Shown here in pieces: positions 34,820-48,025 of a stretch of DNA of 64,000 nt (position 1 is the first letter of the stretch; the number at the start of each line of letters is the position of its first letter). This stretch comes from Epiperipatus broadwayi (lineage: Eukaryota; Onychophora; Udeonychophora; Euonychophora; Peripatidae): NCBI GenBank assembly GCA_028023455.1, contig JAQFVV010000513.1:188001-252000 (forward strand), given 5' to 3'. The position numbers and the translations under genes are program-made. The notes below the pieces were generated by a model. It saw nothing but the letters and a program-made list of their open reading frames with translations. It did no database searches and was not told the DNA's origin.

Positions 34820-36785
34820 ATCTGTTTATAAAATAGTTTTTATTTCCATTCTAACTTTTTATGTTTCAAAAGGCTTTATTGGTCTATAGATGTACAACAA
34901 AAAGAAAAAGAAATAACAATCTTGATCAGGGCTTACCATTCTCCTGATTGTTACATCAGTTTATAACACTTTACATATATTAATAGGTCAATATACTGTT
35001 TTTGGTCACTAATCCTGGTGACCTAGTTCTTTGGAAATGGTGAGCCATTTTTATAAATTAGAGTGAAGTTGCATTATTGACCAGTTGTCTGAGAAAATGT
35101 TGGACTATGAAATATTTTCATCCCTTGTGTGTATGATACCAGTTTTGTTTCTAAATATATTAGGGTGTTTTGTGTTTGGTCCATACATAAGTGTACATCT
35201 GGTACACCATAGTGAGTATAATACAAATGTGCTAGCATGAATGTGTCCATAAATACCTTTTCCAAAGATATTGAAAAATGTTTGTATTCCATACTCCTTT
35301 AACTTTTACCAACCTAAAAAACAAAAGTAGGTTGTGAAGACAAAAATTTCTCTCTCCTAATATATAATATATTAGTTTAATAGTTTTTCATATCAACTTA
35401 GTATAAAATCTTCATGGGCTACGTTGGTTGCAAATTTTCTTTTCGTAAAGTTATTGTAGTTTTTTAGGCATAGAGTTTGGGACCACTCCCTCCCTCTAAA
35501 AAAACGAATGTGAGTATGAATTGTTATAATGTAATGCACATAGAAATGCGTAAGATTTTTTTGTTTGACTAAAATTCTTTAGAGAAGCAACCAAAATAAA
35601 ATTCTGACTATATCAAAGATTATATACCTACAATGCTTTAAAAAATATGAATACATAAAGCTATTACTTATTTATTCTTAATGCACATAAAAAATAGAAA
35701 ATAAATTGATCTATTTGTTTTTCTTTTATTAGACTTAATTTTTAAATTTTATTTCTATGTTTGTTGTTATGCATCTTAACCAATTTAATTAATCTAAATT
35801 TTATTTCTAACTTTTAAATAAAGTTGTGTTTGCCTTACCTTATTCAGTCAGATAAATTTCATAATTATTTTTCAAAATAAATAACTCAAGAATACTATAT
35901 CTCTCGTTATTTATGTTATTCTTTGTATTAAGTAATTTTTTTTGAATATATTTTCTCACAAATGATCATGAAACAATTTTCAGTTGATATGATCATACAC
36001 ACTGTAGTGTTAATGCCCGCACATCTTGATCATCAGAGAGTAGTTATCAAATATAGTGTGGAATGTGATGATACAGTTTATTTCAAATTTTACTATTTAA
36101 TTAAAAAATAAATTTCAGATATTACAATAAAACTCTGTTTTTTAAAATAAATATATAATTAATTTTCTCACTATAAATTTATTCTGGTATTTTGTGTTGT
36201 TACACTTGGAAGAAATTTTTGAAAATGCTCAATGTTTCATTTCTGTATAAAATATTTATTTTATACTAAAACTCAATAAATTGGTTTGATTTGTTTAAAT
36301 TCAATTTTACAAATGAAAAATATGCTAAAAAATTATATTTGTACTTTGAAAATATCGAAAAAATGAATTTAAAAAATTAAAATATAAAATAATTTCTTTA
36401 CTTTGAAGAGAATTTATTTTTACATCATTATATGATTATTATGCATTATTTGTTCTTATTTACCTTTTATGCGACTAAAAAAATGTGGATTTATGATCAA
36501 TCTATCAAATTCTGGTTTAAAATTGATATTTGCTTTATAAATATTGTAATATTTGAAAAGATTCTAACACTGTGCCAGTTCTGATAAATAATGATGTTAT
36601 AAACAGTTTTACATAAAGCATGATCAAACTTATACTGTGATTTTCTTTATTAATATTACAATTAAGTTTTATTAACTTCTATTTTAAAAAATAACATGTA
36701 AATGAATAAAATCAAAATATATTTTTTGTTTTAAATAATTATCAAACAGTTAAAATGTAAAAATAATCAGAAATATTTAATAAAC
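34820..36785. other. AT-rich sequence, no gene seen
   Basis: No coding frame or element recognised. Confidence 0.45.
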
Positions 36786-36789
36786 AAGC

Positions 36790-36931
36790 AAAAAGTCATT
36801 ATTTTAGTCAAGTGTTGTTGGCCGAGAGGTCAGTGCATCTGTCTTGCAAGAAAGCAGTTGGTTGCAGATGGTTGTTGCAGGTTCGCCTCCTGGCAGATGC
36901 TATGACATATAAAAAAAAAGTCATTATTTTA
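36790..36931 (+). mobile_element. tRNA-derived SINE, copy 1, with 17-bp target-site duplication
   Basis: The SINE (36807-36914) starts gtcaagtgttgttggccgag. It has an A-box-like part (ggccgagaggtcag), a B-box-like part (ggttcgcctcctgg) and ends gatgctatgacatat plus poly(A). The perfect 17-mer aaaaagtcattatttta flanks it at 36790-36806 and 36915-36931, so it is a recent insertion. Confidence 0.85.
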
Positions 36932-36934
36932 TCC

Positions 36935-39590
36935 CAATAATTTTTTGTGAAAATGAGACTCCAAAAAAGGAATATCTTGGAGGGGTTTATTTTTGTCTTT
37001 AACAATAGAATACAGATGATTGATACTTGCTAACTGTTTAGATGTTTTAAAATTAATAAATCAATAAAAGCAGGACTGTAGAAACTGTATTATAAAAAAA
37101 AAACCCGACATTAATATCAATTACAATAATAGTAAAATAGCGATCTAATGTAGTGCAACTGCTACACTATTTCTGAAGTAAACCAGCTCCAGTTTTAAAT
37201 GCAAAAGAGTTTAAAATTGGCAATCCAAAATAATAATAGGGGAAAAAACATAAATTGAATGAAGAAATTTATTTTGATATATAAACATCCAACAGGCTGC
37301 AAAATTTAGCATGTCCATGTTATGTGGACCATAGACTCTGAGTTGGTTAGGCCTGGCATAAATTAAACAAAAATTATCTTAAATATGCTTTTGAATAATT
37401 ATAATATTAATAATAACAACAATAATAATAATAAATTTTAAAAATACATCCAAAGCTTTAATTAAGGTGTATTTATGCAATGGTTATTGTTTACAAATTT
37501 GAAATAATCATTTTGTGCCATTACATTTCATTTTGCAGATTGGGTGTTATTATTTATATTGTTTATCTATATTTCTTATTTGAACACTCTTGATTTTTAG
37601 TGTTTTAAAGTTGTGTAAATGACTTGAGAAAAGATACATAAATGAATGCAAACATTGGGGAAGTAGTGAGGAGACAAGGCCATTAATTTTGGTAAATCAT
37701 AAATTATTATTTTGCACAAGTAAACATGTTTCTGTTAACATTTTTATGTACCTTTAATTTTTACCATTATGTTGTGTATGGATTTATAATTTATTATTTT
37801 AATTAAGCAAGTTTTATTCTTTTGAATATTTTCGAGTTTGTATAAAAATGTGTAAAATGAATGCAAGAATTTATTAAAATAATTAGAAATGTTCTTTTTT
37901 GATAAAGAAATTTATGATTATCATTTTGTGTAGAAAAACATTAAAATTGAAACAATTGTAATTTAAGGTAGCAATTGTTTTTCTTTCTCTATTGAATTTA
38001 AAAAGAAATGAATTACCAGAAGGAAAAATAGATAACTATTTTTGACTTCGTAGTTTTTCTTAGAAATTTAAAGTTACTAACTCCAAAAATAAACGTTTAG
38101 GAATTCTACACTTTACTGCCCACTGTATATATAATAAAAGATTATCTTGGATTTTTAATTGTAAACTGGTTAATAATTTAACGTAATTTTTCTGCATAAT
38201 TGTTTTTTTAATAAATTCTAGATATGATGTATCCAGACAAATTACCACTTATAAACTGGTATTGCCATATATAAGAAAGTTTTATATATTTTAATAGTTT
38301 ACTTTTGAGCAATTAATTGAAAAAAAAAAGGAGTTATATGACAACCATAGTTATTTAATACACTATATCAGTAATTTCCAATCTAGGGTATGAACTAACT
38401 ATTTAAATATATGCAGGAACAATTGAATAATGGCAGTAAAATGCATATATTGTTTAATATACTGTATTTTTATGTAATTTGTCATGTATTTATTTGAATT
38501 TATTGTACCTTCTGCATTATCTAATCAGCTTATGTTCATTTGCACTAACAACCAAATATGAAATAACAGCAACTCTATTAATAGTTTGCTATTATGAAGA
38601 TGATGATGTAAATGGACTGACATGGAATATGCACATGAAAACAGATTGGAAATTACAATTCAATAATACTGAAACAATATAATCTTTAATATAGACTTTG
38701 GAGTATAAGATCCTCAGATTGATTGCAGTTGTATCATTTCAGGCTTTGAAGTTCTTATAAATTCCTTAGCAAAAAGCCATGCAATTATTTTTTATTTCTT
38801 ATGTAAAATTATTATCAAAGAACACATTTAAGCTATATATTTAAGAATTATACTGTAAAAATTCAGCACAAGCATTAGTTTGGCATAAACAGAGATCATT
38901 AAAACTATTTTTCTGTCTAATTTTTGATTATTATATTGTTTATGAGTAGTATTGGGATACACTTATATTTTATATGTAGTATGTTTTTGAGCTAATCAAA
39001 TATAATATTACCTTTTCTATTCCCTGAAATTAATTAAAAAAACACCTACTAGATTTTGCTATTTGTTGGCCTTAGGTCTAGGACTTTTACATGTTTTAAT
39101 TTTCAATTATAATTATAATATACCAATAGCATTTTCTTCCAAACGATTTAGTAAATTATATGAAATATTAAATAAGATTTTCTCTTTATTTGTATGTTTT
39201 TTTTGTATATAGTTTGATTTTTAAGAATCATTTGCTTAAATAATCATTGACCCTAAGATAATATAGTAGTGATATATATTCTTATTCTCATATAATTTTT
39301 ATTTTTTCCCATCATCATTGAAAACTAGGATCCAAAGGTGTAACTATTGCATTTATGAATATAACAATCACTTTCTTTGTCCTTTATATTATTTCAGAAA
39401 ATAGTCTATAATATATAGATCTGGCACTGAGGTGATTTTTATATGCTTTAGAGACCACATTTACATTTCATTTGGAAGGTTAATATAAGTGTTACCAGAA
39501 GCTACTTGCAAATAAATATGGCTATTCTAACTTCAAGATAAAAAAAATAAACATATCTTAAGGAAAAAATAGACTCAACAACAACAAAGA
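36935..39590. other. AT-rich sequence, no gene seen
   Basis: Several short frames (60-67 codons) have low-complexity composition. No element recognised. Confidence 0.45.
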
Positions 39591-39591
39591 T

Positions 39592-39678
39592 CACTACTAC
39601 TACTACTACTAATAATAATAGCAGTAGTAATAGTAGTAGTAGTAGTAGTAATAGTGATGATGATGATGGTGATACTGA

Positions 39679-39762
<84 letters not shown>

Positions 39763-39766
39763 AACA
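39592..39766. repeat. ACT/AGT trinucleotide array with internal inversion
   Basis: (ACT)n at 39592-39610, then AGT-rich (39620-39650), GAT repeats, then a long (ACT)n to 39762. The ACT and AGT blocks are mutually complementary and could form hairpins. A 98-codon minus frame of Val and Leu is produced by this repeat and is not a gene. Confidence 0.9.
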
Positions 39767-40393
39767 ACACTAGAAATGAGTTTTAGATAACTATACAAAC
39801 CAATTCATCCACATGTAAACATACTAATAATAACAATATTACATGACTCATATGCTTTCTCATGTTTTACAAGAGCTATTCCTTATTTTCTGATGTCCAT
39901 TGATTATTATTCAGACCTACAATTGATGGCTCTAGAGTAGGTGAAGAGATATATTCTTGGAAACATGAATGAACATATGAATGTCCTATGGTATTATTGT
40001 TAGTATAAGTCTGCTTTTTTTTGTCTGAAAATATTTTTTAGTTTTAAAATATTAAAGAAGGCTTGATATATATATTTAAATATTTTTATTGAAGTTGGAA
40101 AATCAGTTTATTTGTTTTGTTTGTTTATATGTTAGTTTGTAAACTTTTTGTTCTTTTTTAAGTTAGAATAAAGTTTTAAAATTGAGCTTTAATTGATTTA
40201 AATGGAATAGAATTGTTTGAAGTTTGATAAACTAATTAATATTAGGCTAATATATATGGAGCACTAATATTTTCAGGAGGTCATCTAGTTTCTTAGATAT
40301 GGAACAGAGGGCATGAAAGTATTGAGTATTTTTTTGATATCAAATTTAATTTTTTTTTTTTTTTTAATTTAATATGATTTAGAGGGTGGTGTA

Positions 40394-40802
40394 TTTATAT
40401 TTGGTTTTGTTTCAATTAAAGAATTTGATTGAAGTTAGAATTTAATTTTAAGTTTGACATTTAATATATTTAGAGAAAATAGAATTAGTTCAATTTTGAG
40501 ACACATCTTAGAAAGCAGCAGCCATGAAATTTGACATTAACAGATTTTAGTTAGGGTAATTACTTTCAGAAATATAGAGCAGTGGGTGGATGGAATTTTA
40601 ATTATTTTGATAGCTAATATAAAAGTCATTAAAACAATTTCAATGTTTTAAGTAGTGTGAGGACAATGACAGTATATATATATTCTGTTTTGTAGTTTGT
40701 TTCAATTCAAGGATTTGATTAACGCTAGAATTGAATTTTAAAATTCACATTTAATATATTTAGAGACAACAAAATTGGTTCAATTTGGAGACACATAATT
40801 TC
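40394..40802 (+). repeat. Diverged direct repeat, offset about 296 bp
   Basis: Sequence at about 40405-40510 (tgtttcaattaaagaatttg, gacatttaatatatttagag, gttcaattttgagacacat) recurs at about 40700-40800 with roughly 15-20% differences by eye. Confidence 0.7.
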
Positions 40803-40804
40803 AG

Positions 40805-42270
40805 AAAATATCAACAAAACTGAAGGATTATCAAAGGAATTGGAAATCTTTGTAGGTGCAAAAGTTATGCTATGATACAATATTGATGTTTCACAAGGAT
40901 TCACAAGTGGAAATGTTGGATTTATCACTGACATTGCATAACCCCAATTTTGTCATACATATTTTCAGTATGTGTTGTCATTGGCAAACATGGAATACAT
41001 ATGATACTACCAAAAACAATACAATTTCCTGCTAAATTCAGCTATGAAGCAGCTGAAAGAAGAATGCTTCCATACATTCCTCATGGGTGTCTACCATACA
41101 TAAAATACAAGGTTGTATTATAGACAATGCATTTTTATATTTGGGATCAAAGCTTTTTGAAAAAAGATAAGCATATGTTGCATTGAATTATATAAGATCC
41201 CTGGATAGTCTTAGAGTAAACCAAATGAATATTTAACAACTTTGTTCTGATAATCTAAGCTGGTTTTTTTTATTTATATTATTCAACGGAGATTCAATCC
41301 TGGAATCTTTAACTCCAAATCTCCCATTCTGCTACTGTGTTCAACTCTATAGGATATTAGTATTACTTCAGAGATTGAATGGTTATGAAGAAGATATACA
41401 GATAAATTGAAGCTGTTACTGCAAAAATGAAGACCTGGATGTTTTTTTTTTTTTATTGTTAAAAGATGTTTGTTATTTTTGAAGTGAGTTTGGATATATG
41501 TTGCTAACTTTTGAACTAGCTTTCATCAAATACAGTTTCTTCAAAATGGTGTTTGCTATTCATGTTGTGAGCAATGTAGTAAATAGAAACCTCTAGCCAT
41601 GAAAGGTATTGTAACACTTAGAACATTTATTATCTTTAAAATGGACTAAAATTAGCAGTAACAAGGAGTATCTATTATTTTGGCATTAATAACTAGAATC
41701 AACAATAATTTTTATAATATATATACAAACACATAGTTTTAAATTATTCTTTTGAACAGAGCAATGCCATCAAAGTTTATACAATCAATATGCATTATAA
41801 GAAAGTAAAGTTTCTTATCTATTTAAAATAACAATTGTCATAATAAGATGATAGTCATACTGATGTTTATAATAGATTTATTTAATTAATTTTTTGGCAG
41901 ATTTTTAACCAATAATTAGTTATGCATCATATTGTTTATAACCTTAATTAAAAGTGAGGAAAGTATATGATTTTTTTAGTTTACATAATAGAATAACCAA
42001 ATGATTTATTACCCAAGAAGCCACATGATGATGTTCAAGCACCAGAAACTTCAAATTATGTTGTGACTTATAGATCTCTAGCTTTCAATCTGTTTCTCCA
42101 CCATTGCATTAAAATACATAGAATTTTAGTTTTCATTAGTACTGCTGTTTGCTAATAAAGACATCTGACTCTAACCATGGATTGTCATATATCTCCATTA
42201 CTTATCAAATCAAATTTGAAATTTAAATGAATCTGGATCAGAGATCAACCCATTACTTCTGATATTCATT
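40805..42270. other. AT-rich sequence with one protein-like patch
   Basis: Around 40970-41130 a plus-strand frame of about 50 codons (VVIGKHGIHMILPKTIQFPA, SYEAAERRMLPYIPHG) reads protein-like but has no start and matches no family I know. Nothing else recognised. Confidence 0.3.
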
Positions 42271-42272
42271 TG

Positions 42273-42570
42273 TCATCTTTTTCTGCCAAGCCACATATTA
42301 TTTATAATGGCTATATTTTTTATTCTTCCTAAGATTTGATTTAGGATGCCAAGCGAGTCACATGCTTTAACCTTTATACCGATTGTAATTTTCTTGACTT
42401 CTTCAAACTTCAAATCCTTCATTGCCTTGTCATCTCTGTGAATGACATTGATTTATTTTATTATTATCTGCAATACATTTTGATAGCAATTCATCTAGAG
42501 ATTTTTTTTTTTTAGATGTACCTTTGGTGTTGTCTTCTCCGACTTTTTCCTCATTCCTTTTATAAATCAT
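42273..42570 (-). pseudogene. Unrecognised broken ORF, minus strand
   Basis: From the minus-strand ATG at 42570 the frame reads MIYKRNEEKVGEDNTKGTS, a poly-Lys patch, then DELLSKCIADNNKIN. A one-base shift near 42455 moves it to VIHRDDKAMKDLKFEEVKK, KACDSLGILNQILGRIKN and WLGRKR before a stop at 42273. About 99 codons in total, with balanced, protein-like composition, unlike nearby chance frames. I do not recognise the family. It could be a retrocopy of a host gene, a piece of a mobile-element protein or an exon of a decayed gene; no splice signals settle it. Confidence 0.3.
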
Positions 42571-43089
42571 ATTATAAGTTTAATTTTACTTACATATAAA
42601 ATAAATTGCTTAAATATTAAACAAATATTACACTTTTGCAGTTAAGTGGGTTTTTTTTATTTAAAAAAACTGATTTTATCTAGTAAATAAAATTCTTAAA
42701 AAACACGTATAAAAAATTCTTTTCACGTTTGGTCATTTCTGTTAAGGATCTCATCACGGTTTATTCAATTGATCAAATGGGTACCAAACACAATTAATTT
42801 GGCTGATTTTTCTCAACTGGAATGTATTTAGCATTGGTTGGTTGGAGAGAATATTACTGGAAAAGCTTTTCTTGATTGAATCAATAGTAGACAGACTAAA
42901 GACAAGATAAAATCTGGACCTGGTTTCCATTAAAGTAAAATATTAACTTTTTAAAAAGAAGGGAGAGTTTGTTGACTGTTTTAATCTCAAATAATTCACC
43001 AGAACAAACTCTTTTTCCTAAAGTGTTTTTAAAACTTTTATAATTATAAAATTATAGGTATTATTAACAAGTTACACAGCTGCTAATTT

Positions 43090-43425
43090 TTTGTATTGAT
43101 AATTGATGTAAAATATGTTCACTGAAACACACAAAATAATTATTTATGTGTGTGTGTATTGTATACTGTATATTTATTTATATATGTGTTTTGAAGTAAA
43201 TTTTTTATAAATGATATTTTTTTTACGTTTAAAGAAAAAAAAATTAAATCTTTCGTACTGGTAAATGATATGAAATTTGTTAGTTGAAACACGTAAACAA
43301 ATTGTGAGTGTTTGTGTGTGCGTGTGCGTATTTTTCGAAATAAATTTATATAACAGATTATTTTTGCATTTAAAGAATAAATGAGTCAAAAAAGCCATCG
43401 CAAATGAGTCAAAAAAACTATAGAC
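43090..43425. repeat. Pair of diverged direct repeats with TG-rich cores
   Basis: About 43098-43230 and 43262-43378 share the order: gttcactgaaacac-like, a (tg)n run, aaataaatttttataa-like, atttaaagaa. A small repeat (aatgagtcaaaaaa twice) follows at 43380-43420. Confidence 0.5.
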
Positions 43426-44125
43426 TTGGCATCTATAAGAAAGCACGATTAAATCTTATAATTCTTGACATTTTTATATTATAATCTTTTATGATATATG
43501 AAATCTTTAAAACACCACTGTTTTACTTTTTATGTGACATAATTTTTGTCATCAAAAATACATTAAGATAATCGCTTTTTTTTTTTGGTAAATTATCTTT
43601 TATTACATTGTATCACAGATCATAAAATATTCCAAACAATTTCTAAAGTTTCAGCCATATTTTAAATCTTGTCATAGGGATCTTCATTGCCGTAATATAT
43701 CATGACAGTAAACAATAAATTATATTTTTATACATGCATGTTTACTAAAAAATATGTAGGGTTTGTTTAAAATTAATTTGAATATACATTGTATTCTTTA
43801 TAACATGCAGTTACGTATATATGTGTGGGTATAATTAATTGTTTATAATTACTTCATCTATCGTCTTTTCAATAATTAATGATCCCTGGCAAAATGCTCA
43901 TAAGCTGTGATTCAAACGTTAGGAATTGTTGAAGAATTTTTATAATTTATGATAAAAGTATAATAAAACAAATGTTATCAAGAAAATATTTTAATATATT
44001 CAGATTTTCAATTGGATGGACGGTTGAAGAGTCGGAGTATGGTGTACATTGAAGCCTGTCCATTAAAGTATGAAGATTGTCTATCTTAATATATATATAT
44101 CTGAACACTTATAGTATATATGTGT

Positions 44126-44290
44126 AGAGATGATAATCTGGACCAACTGATGGTTGCTGGTTTAGCATGAAATACATATATTGGTGATAATTTATCTTTT
44201 CAACATATGTGTTTAGGTGTATCAGTGTTATTAGATAGAGTGGTGAATTGTGAGTCGTGTGAAAGTCTGTGCTCATATACCATATATATA
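44126..44290 (+). repeat. Second SINE-like repeat family, copy 1
   Basis: Starts agagatgataatctggacca and continues gcatgaaatacatatattgg, with a tRNA-like segment (gtatcagtgttattagatag). It matches 58841-59003 and its inverted partner. Each dispersed plus copy is preceded by (ta)n(tg)n. Confidence 0.6.
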
Positions 44291-44299
44291 TTTGTGATA

Positions 44300-45370
44300 G
44301 TTGATTATTTCAAATTTATGCATTATAGAAATAGAGGACATTTTTTTTGTCTTTATATTTGCACAGTGCTTCTGTTATTTTATAACCATGTAGCTTCTAT
44401 TTTTTAAATATATGAATTGTTAGACCTTTTTAACTATCAGGTTCTCTATTGTACAACATTCTACTCACACACCCACATATGTATTTGTAGAAAAATTTTA
44501 TCAGTGTAACAATCATATAAATTATTGTGATCTGCATTCCAACAGATATGCACATATCCCTTTTCAGTATCTATCTTATTTTTTTGGTCTAAATTCAGTG
44601 CCAAAAAAGTACATATTTCAGAAGTACTCATTTAATATTTTCAAACTGACTTCTTGTGGCATCTATCATCAAAGAATCATGGTCCAGAAACAGTATTTAT
44701 AATGATGAGAAAGTATATATATATTACATCACAAAAGTAGTTTTCATATAGAATTAGTTAATATATCTTAAACAATTTATGATTTTTGCATCAAATCATT
44801 AAAATTTAATAAATACATTTACTTATCACTCATCTACTCTAACACCATCTATTGTAAGGTTGAGCTATTAATAGTTGCCAGGATGGTAACACTAATTAAT
44901 ACATATTAAGTAATCAAATTGTTTTTTTACTTCAAAACATAAGCAGGATCAGTATGTGCAAAGTTATTTGAATTTAAAATTGGTTTGTGATCTTTTTTTT
45001 TAATTTCTGCTGATTTCCATCCTTCATGTTCAATAAATAAATAATTACTAATCATATTCTGAGGAAATTGTGTGACCTTCAAGTATACAAATGTGAATTT
45101 AAACACAATACCATTCATTTGAGTAAATTGAAATATATATATATATAGCTTTTCTCATCTGGAATTAATGTAGAAATATTCAGTCCCCTAATTCTCTACT
45201 ATAATCATCACTATGCTAAACTTCACATGGCAAGATTCATGTTTAAGAAATTTAGAGATTGGATTCTAAAAAAAAAATGGTTTTATAATATTATTTAAAA
45301 TTATTGAATAAAACACAAAATTACCATGCCACAAGTATTAATAATTACAGTAGATGTTAACATCTGTAAA
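44300..45370. other. AT-rich sequence, no gene seen
   Basis: No element or credible coding frame. Confidence 0.45.
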
Positions 45371-45376
45371 AATATG

Positions 45377-45502
45377 TTACAATTTGTCAAGCATTGATGG
45401 TCAAATGTTCAACACAGCTGCCTTACAAGCAGTTGTCCCAAGTTAGCGGGTTCACTTCCCGGCCGATGCTATGACACATGAAAATTTTTTTTTTTACAAT
45501 TT
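45377..45502 (+). mobile_element. tRNA-derived SINE, copy 2
   Basis: The SINE (45386 to about 45490) starts gtcaagcattgatggtcaaa, carries cagctgccttacaagcag, the B-box-like gcgggttcacttcccggc and the conserved end gatgctatgacacatgaaaa. Flanked by ttacaattt (45377-45385 and 45494-45502). Confidence 0.75.
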
Positions 45503-45509
45503 AAACAAT

Positions 45510-46600
45510 TGCTATGAATACTTATTTCATATTATTTATTATTATTATTATTTCTAGTTTATCATTAAACTTGGCTCCTGTTGCTGTGGACTTGAGAGAT
45601 AAAAGTTTCTGGATTGTCTCCTAGCTGTATAAAGTATTAGAAAAACATATTTTTCCTCTCTTGTGCTCAATTTGTTACTTGGATGCTTTAGTATCACATG
45701 ATTATCCATACAACTAATCATACTTTTTTTTTAAATACTGAATTATTGTTTTTCATTTATTTTTAATTTTTCGTATAATTTTGTAACTTTAAGAAGCATT
45801 ATGGGAATTTAAAATTTAAAATAAAGGTTTAAAACACACGTGATTTTTTTGTTATTTCAGGAATTTGTGTCATTAAGAAATAGTGAATGCAGAATAAGTA
45901 AATATAATAAATAAATATGAACATTGTGTAATTACTAACCTGTGTTGTCTATTTGTGTGTTATTATTAACAAGTTATTTGTATTTCCGAAAGTTTAAATA
46001 ATGTTTAAAATTTTCTATACATTCAACATTCACTTATAGATGATGGAAATAGTCAACATATCACATCTAATATAATAGCTTCATGTTTTTCTATATTTAA
46101 ATAATGAAGTTTATGAATCGGAGAGCTATTATTTCAGTAGTGTATTATATATATTTATATATTTACATAAAGTGTTTATCATTTTTCTTATGGGCATAAC
46201 ACCAGTGATCTCATAGTTATTTGAATGACATATCTGGCCCAATGATCATTGGTATTTTCAAAATTAATTATTGTCATTATCTCTAACAACCCTAACTTGC
46301 ATTTAATTACTCATGCTACTATTAAGCACAAGCAAGGTCCAGAAAAAGTAACTTTGTTGTCATTATAATAAGTAATCACATACATTAGAAAATTCATAAA
46401 CTATAATCATAACTTTTGCCTTTTAAAAATTATTTTAATATTCACACAAAACTATGCTAATATTTTAGAAATAGATAATTTGCCACAAGGGAAAAGATAT
46501 GTAGCTATCATAAAGCATATCAATAGCCATTAAATCAGAATGGTAGCATTAATGATTTTAAAGATAGCATTTAATTCTTCTAGTAAACTATCAATTAATA
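45510..46600. other. AT-rich sequence, no gene seen
   Basis: Nothing recognised. Confidence 0.45.
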
Positions 46601-46610
46601 TAAATTGTCA

Positions 46611-46746
46611 TTCCTTTTGAAGCTAAATATTTTTTTTCCTTTAACCTATAATAGCTCTTGTTGGGGTTCATTAAAGTAAAAGGAGGTCCAACAAAACAGC
46701 CATTATAGGATTAAGGGAGAAAACATTTTAGCTTCAGGAGGATTAT
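46611..46746. repeat. Small foldback/MITE-like inverted repeat
   Basis: Arms of about 55-60 bp (ttgaagctaaatat..., cctataatagctcttgttgg on the left; ccaacaaaacagccattata, ttagcttcagg on the right) with a loop of about 20 bases. Confidence 0.7.
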
Positions 46747-46881
46747 CAATTAGTAGTAGTTGATATAGTTTCCTGGCAATCGGAAAAGCTAACGTTATCT
46801 TTGTTTACATAGATATAATCTTTGAATTTCCACTCTTTATCAAACTAAAAATTCATTAAAAAATATAATTCAATTTGTATA

Positions 46882-47093
46882 TATCATCATCAGTAATCAC
46901 TACCAATCCACTGCAGAATGAAGGTCTCTCAAAGTTCAAACCATCTTCTTCAACCTCTAGCCTCTTTTCTCGACATCACCTCTGCATACTTTTTTTTTCA
47001 TCCATCCATCTCAAATGTGGTCTTTTCTGTATCTTTTAGTCTCTTGAAATCCAGTTTAAGGTTTCAATTGTCCATCTATTATCCTCTTTATAT
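46882..47093 (-). mobile_element. Truncated RTE-type LINE fragment, minus strand
   Basis: Begins atcatcatcag and continues aatccactgcagaatgaagg, ccatccatctcaaatgtggt and tcaattgtccatctattatc, the reverse complement of the LINE 3' coding end. Homology stops exactly where the hAT-like terminus (cagtggttagcaacc) begins at 47094. Confidence 0.75.
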
Positions 47094-47830
47094 CAGTGGT
47101 TAGCAACCAGTGGTCCATGATATAATTTTAATGGTCTACAAAGAAATTCAGATATTATTTAAATTCTCTAAGCTCATTTAATAAAATTTTTAAATAAAAA
47201 ATAAAGTTTGTTTAAGCTGTATTATTATATGTAAAATAGAACAAGAACATTATATTTTTAATTGATTTGGTGCTTTGCAAAACATCTACCTCAAAGGCAT
47301 TTAATTAGCCCCTAGTCAGTCAGTGGCATAGAAAAAGTAACAAAATAAGAATACCGAATTCTGTACAATTGTGTAGGCATCAAATTTGACTATGACACAC
47401 CCTTGGTATTTGGGTGAACTAAACCTCAAAACTTTTATTAAGAATTTTGAAGGAAAACACATCTATAAAAATTATTAAAGAATAGAATACTATCTGTTAT
47501 TAATCTTAAACAATTTTTGTAAATACGAATTAGAAAATTACGCATATGAAATGTAACAAATATATATTTATACATTCATTTATTTTTATGAAATAAAATG
47601 AACATTATATTAACAAAATAAAACATAATTCTTTAACAAATTATAATACTTATAAATACGAACTTAGTTTTACTTTCATATAATCAAAATGAAAAGAAAT
47701 AATTATAAAAAAACTTACACAAAAATTATATTAATATAATATTCTAATTTATTTTGTATTTTAAGTTCAATATTACAATCATTTAAGTATTTCTTTATAT
47801 TTATATATAATAAATCTGGCTTCATTCACA

Positions 47831-47902
47831 GTGACCTACTTGGGTGAAAAAATGTTCTCAACTGTAACAGCTATTAAAAACAAGTATCTCTCTCATCTTG
47901 AA
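47831..47902 (+). pseudogene. hAT transposase C-terminal fragment, upstream half
   Basis: The frame reads VTYLGEKMFSTVTAIKNKYL then SHLE, matching the conserved (T)TYLCExxFSxxTxIKxKYRSxL block of hAT transposases (dimerisation domain). It stops where the LINE tail tgtgatgtgatg starts. The matching downstream half resumes at 48142. Confidence 0.75.
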
Positions 47903-48025
47903 TGTGATGTGATGTACTGTGACTTCTCCTTAAACGGAGTCAGGAATCTGCCCAGAGAAACCTGTTAGCCACTTTACCTTCCTTTTCCATTGTCCACCGT
48001 AAGTTTTCCCATAATCTGCTCCATT
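47903..48025 (-). mobile_element. 3' end of the second LINE family, nested in hAT
   Basis: Near-identical to 19600-19730: tgtgatgtgatgta tail, gacttctccttaaacggagt, cctgttagccactttacctt, ataatctgctccat. It is 5'-truncated after about 123 bases. Confidence 0.8.

Noticed and set aside
34636-34836. 66-codon plus frame ending in Tyr/Ile repeats
   Set aside because: Driven by the (TA)n microsatellite and crossing the mariner right end.
39502-39798. 98-codon minus-strand frame of mostly Val and Leu
   Set aside because: Entirely produced by the ACT/AGT trinucleotide array; no start context or domain.
43174-43446. 90-codon minus frame
   Set aside because: Covers TG-rich direct repeats and poly(A) tracts; composition is low complexity.
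46918-47103. 61-codon plus frame
   Set aside because: Antisense to the minus-strand RTE fragment.
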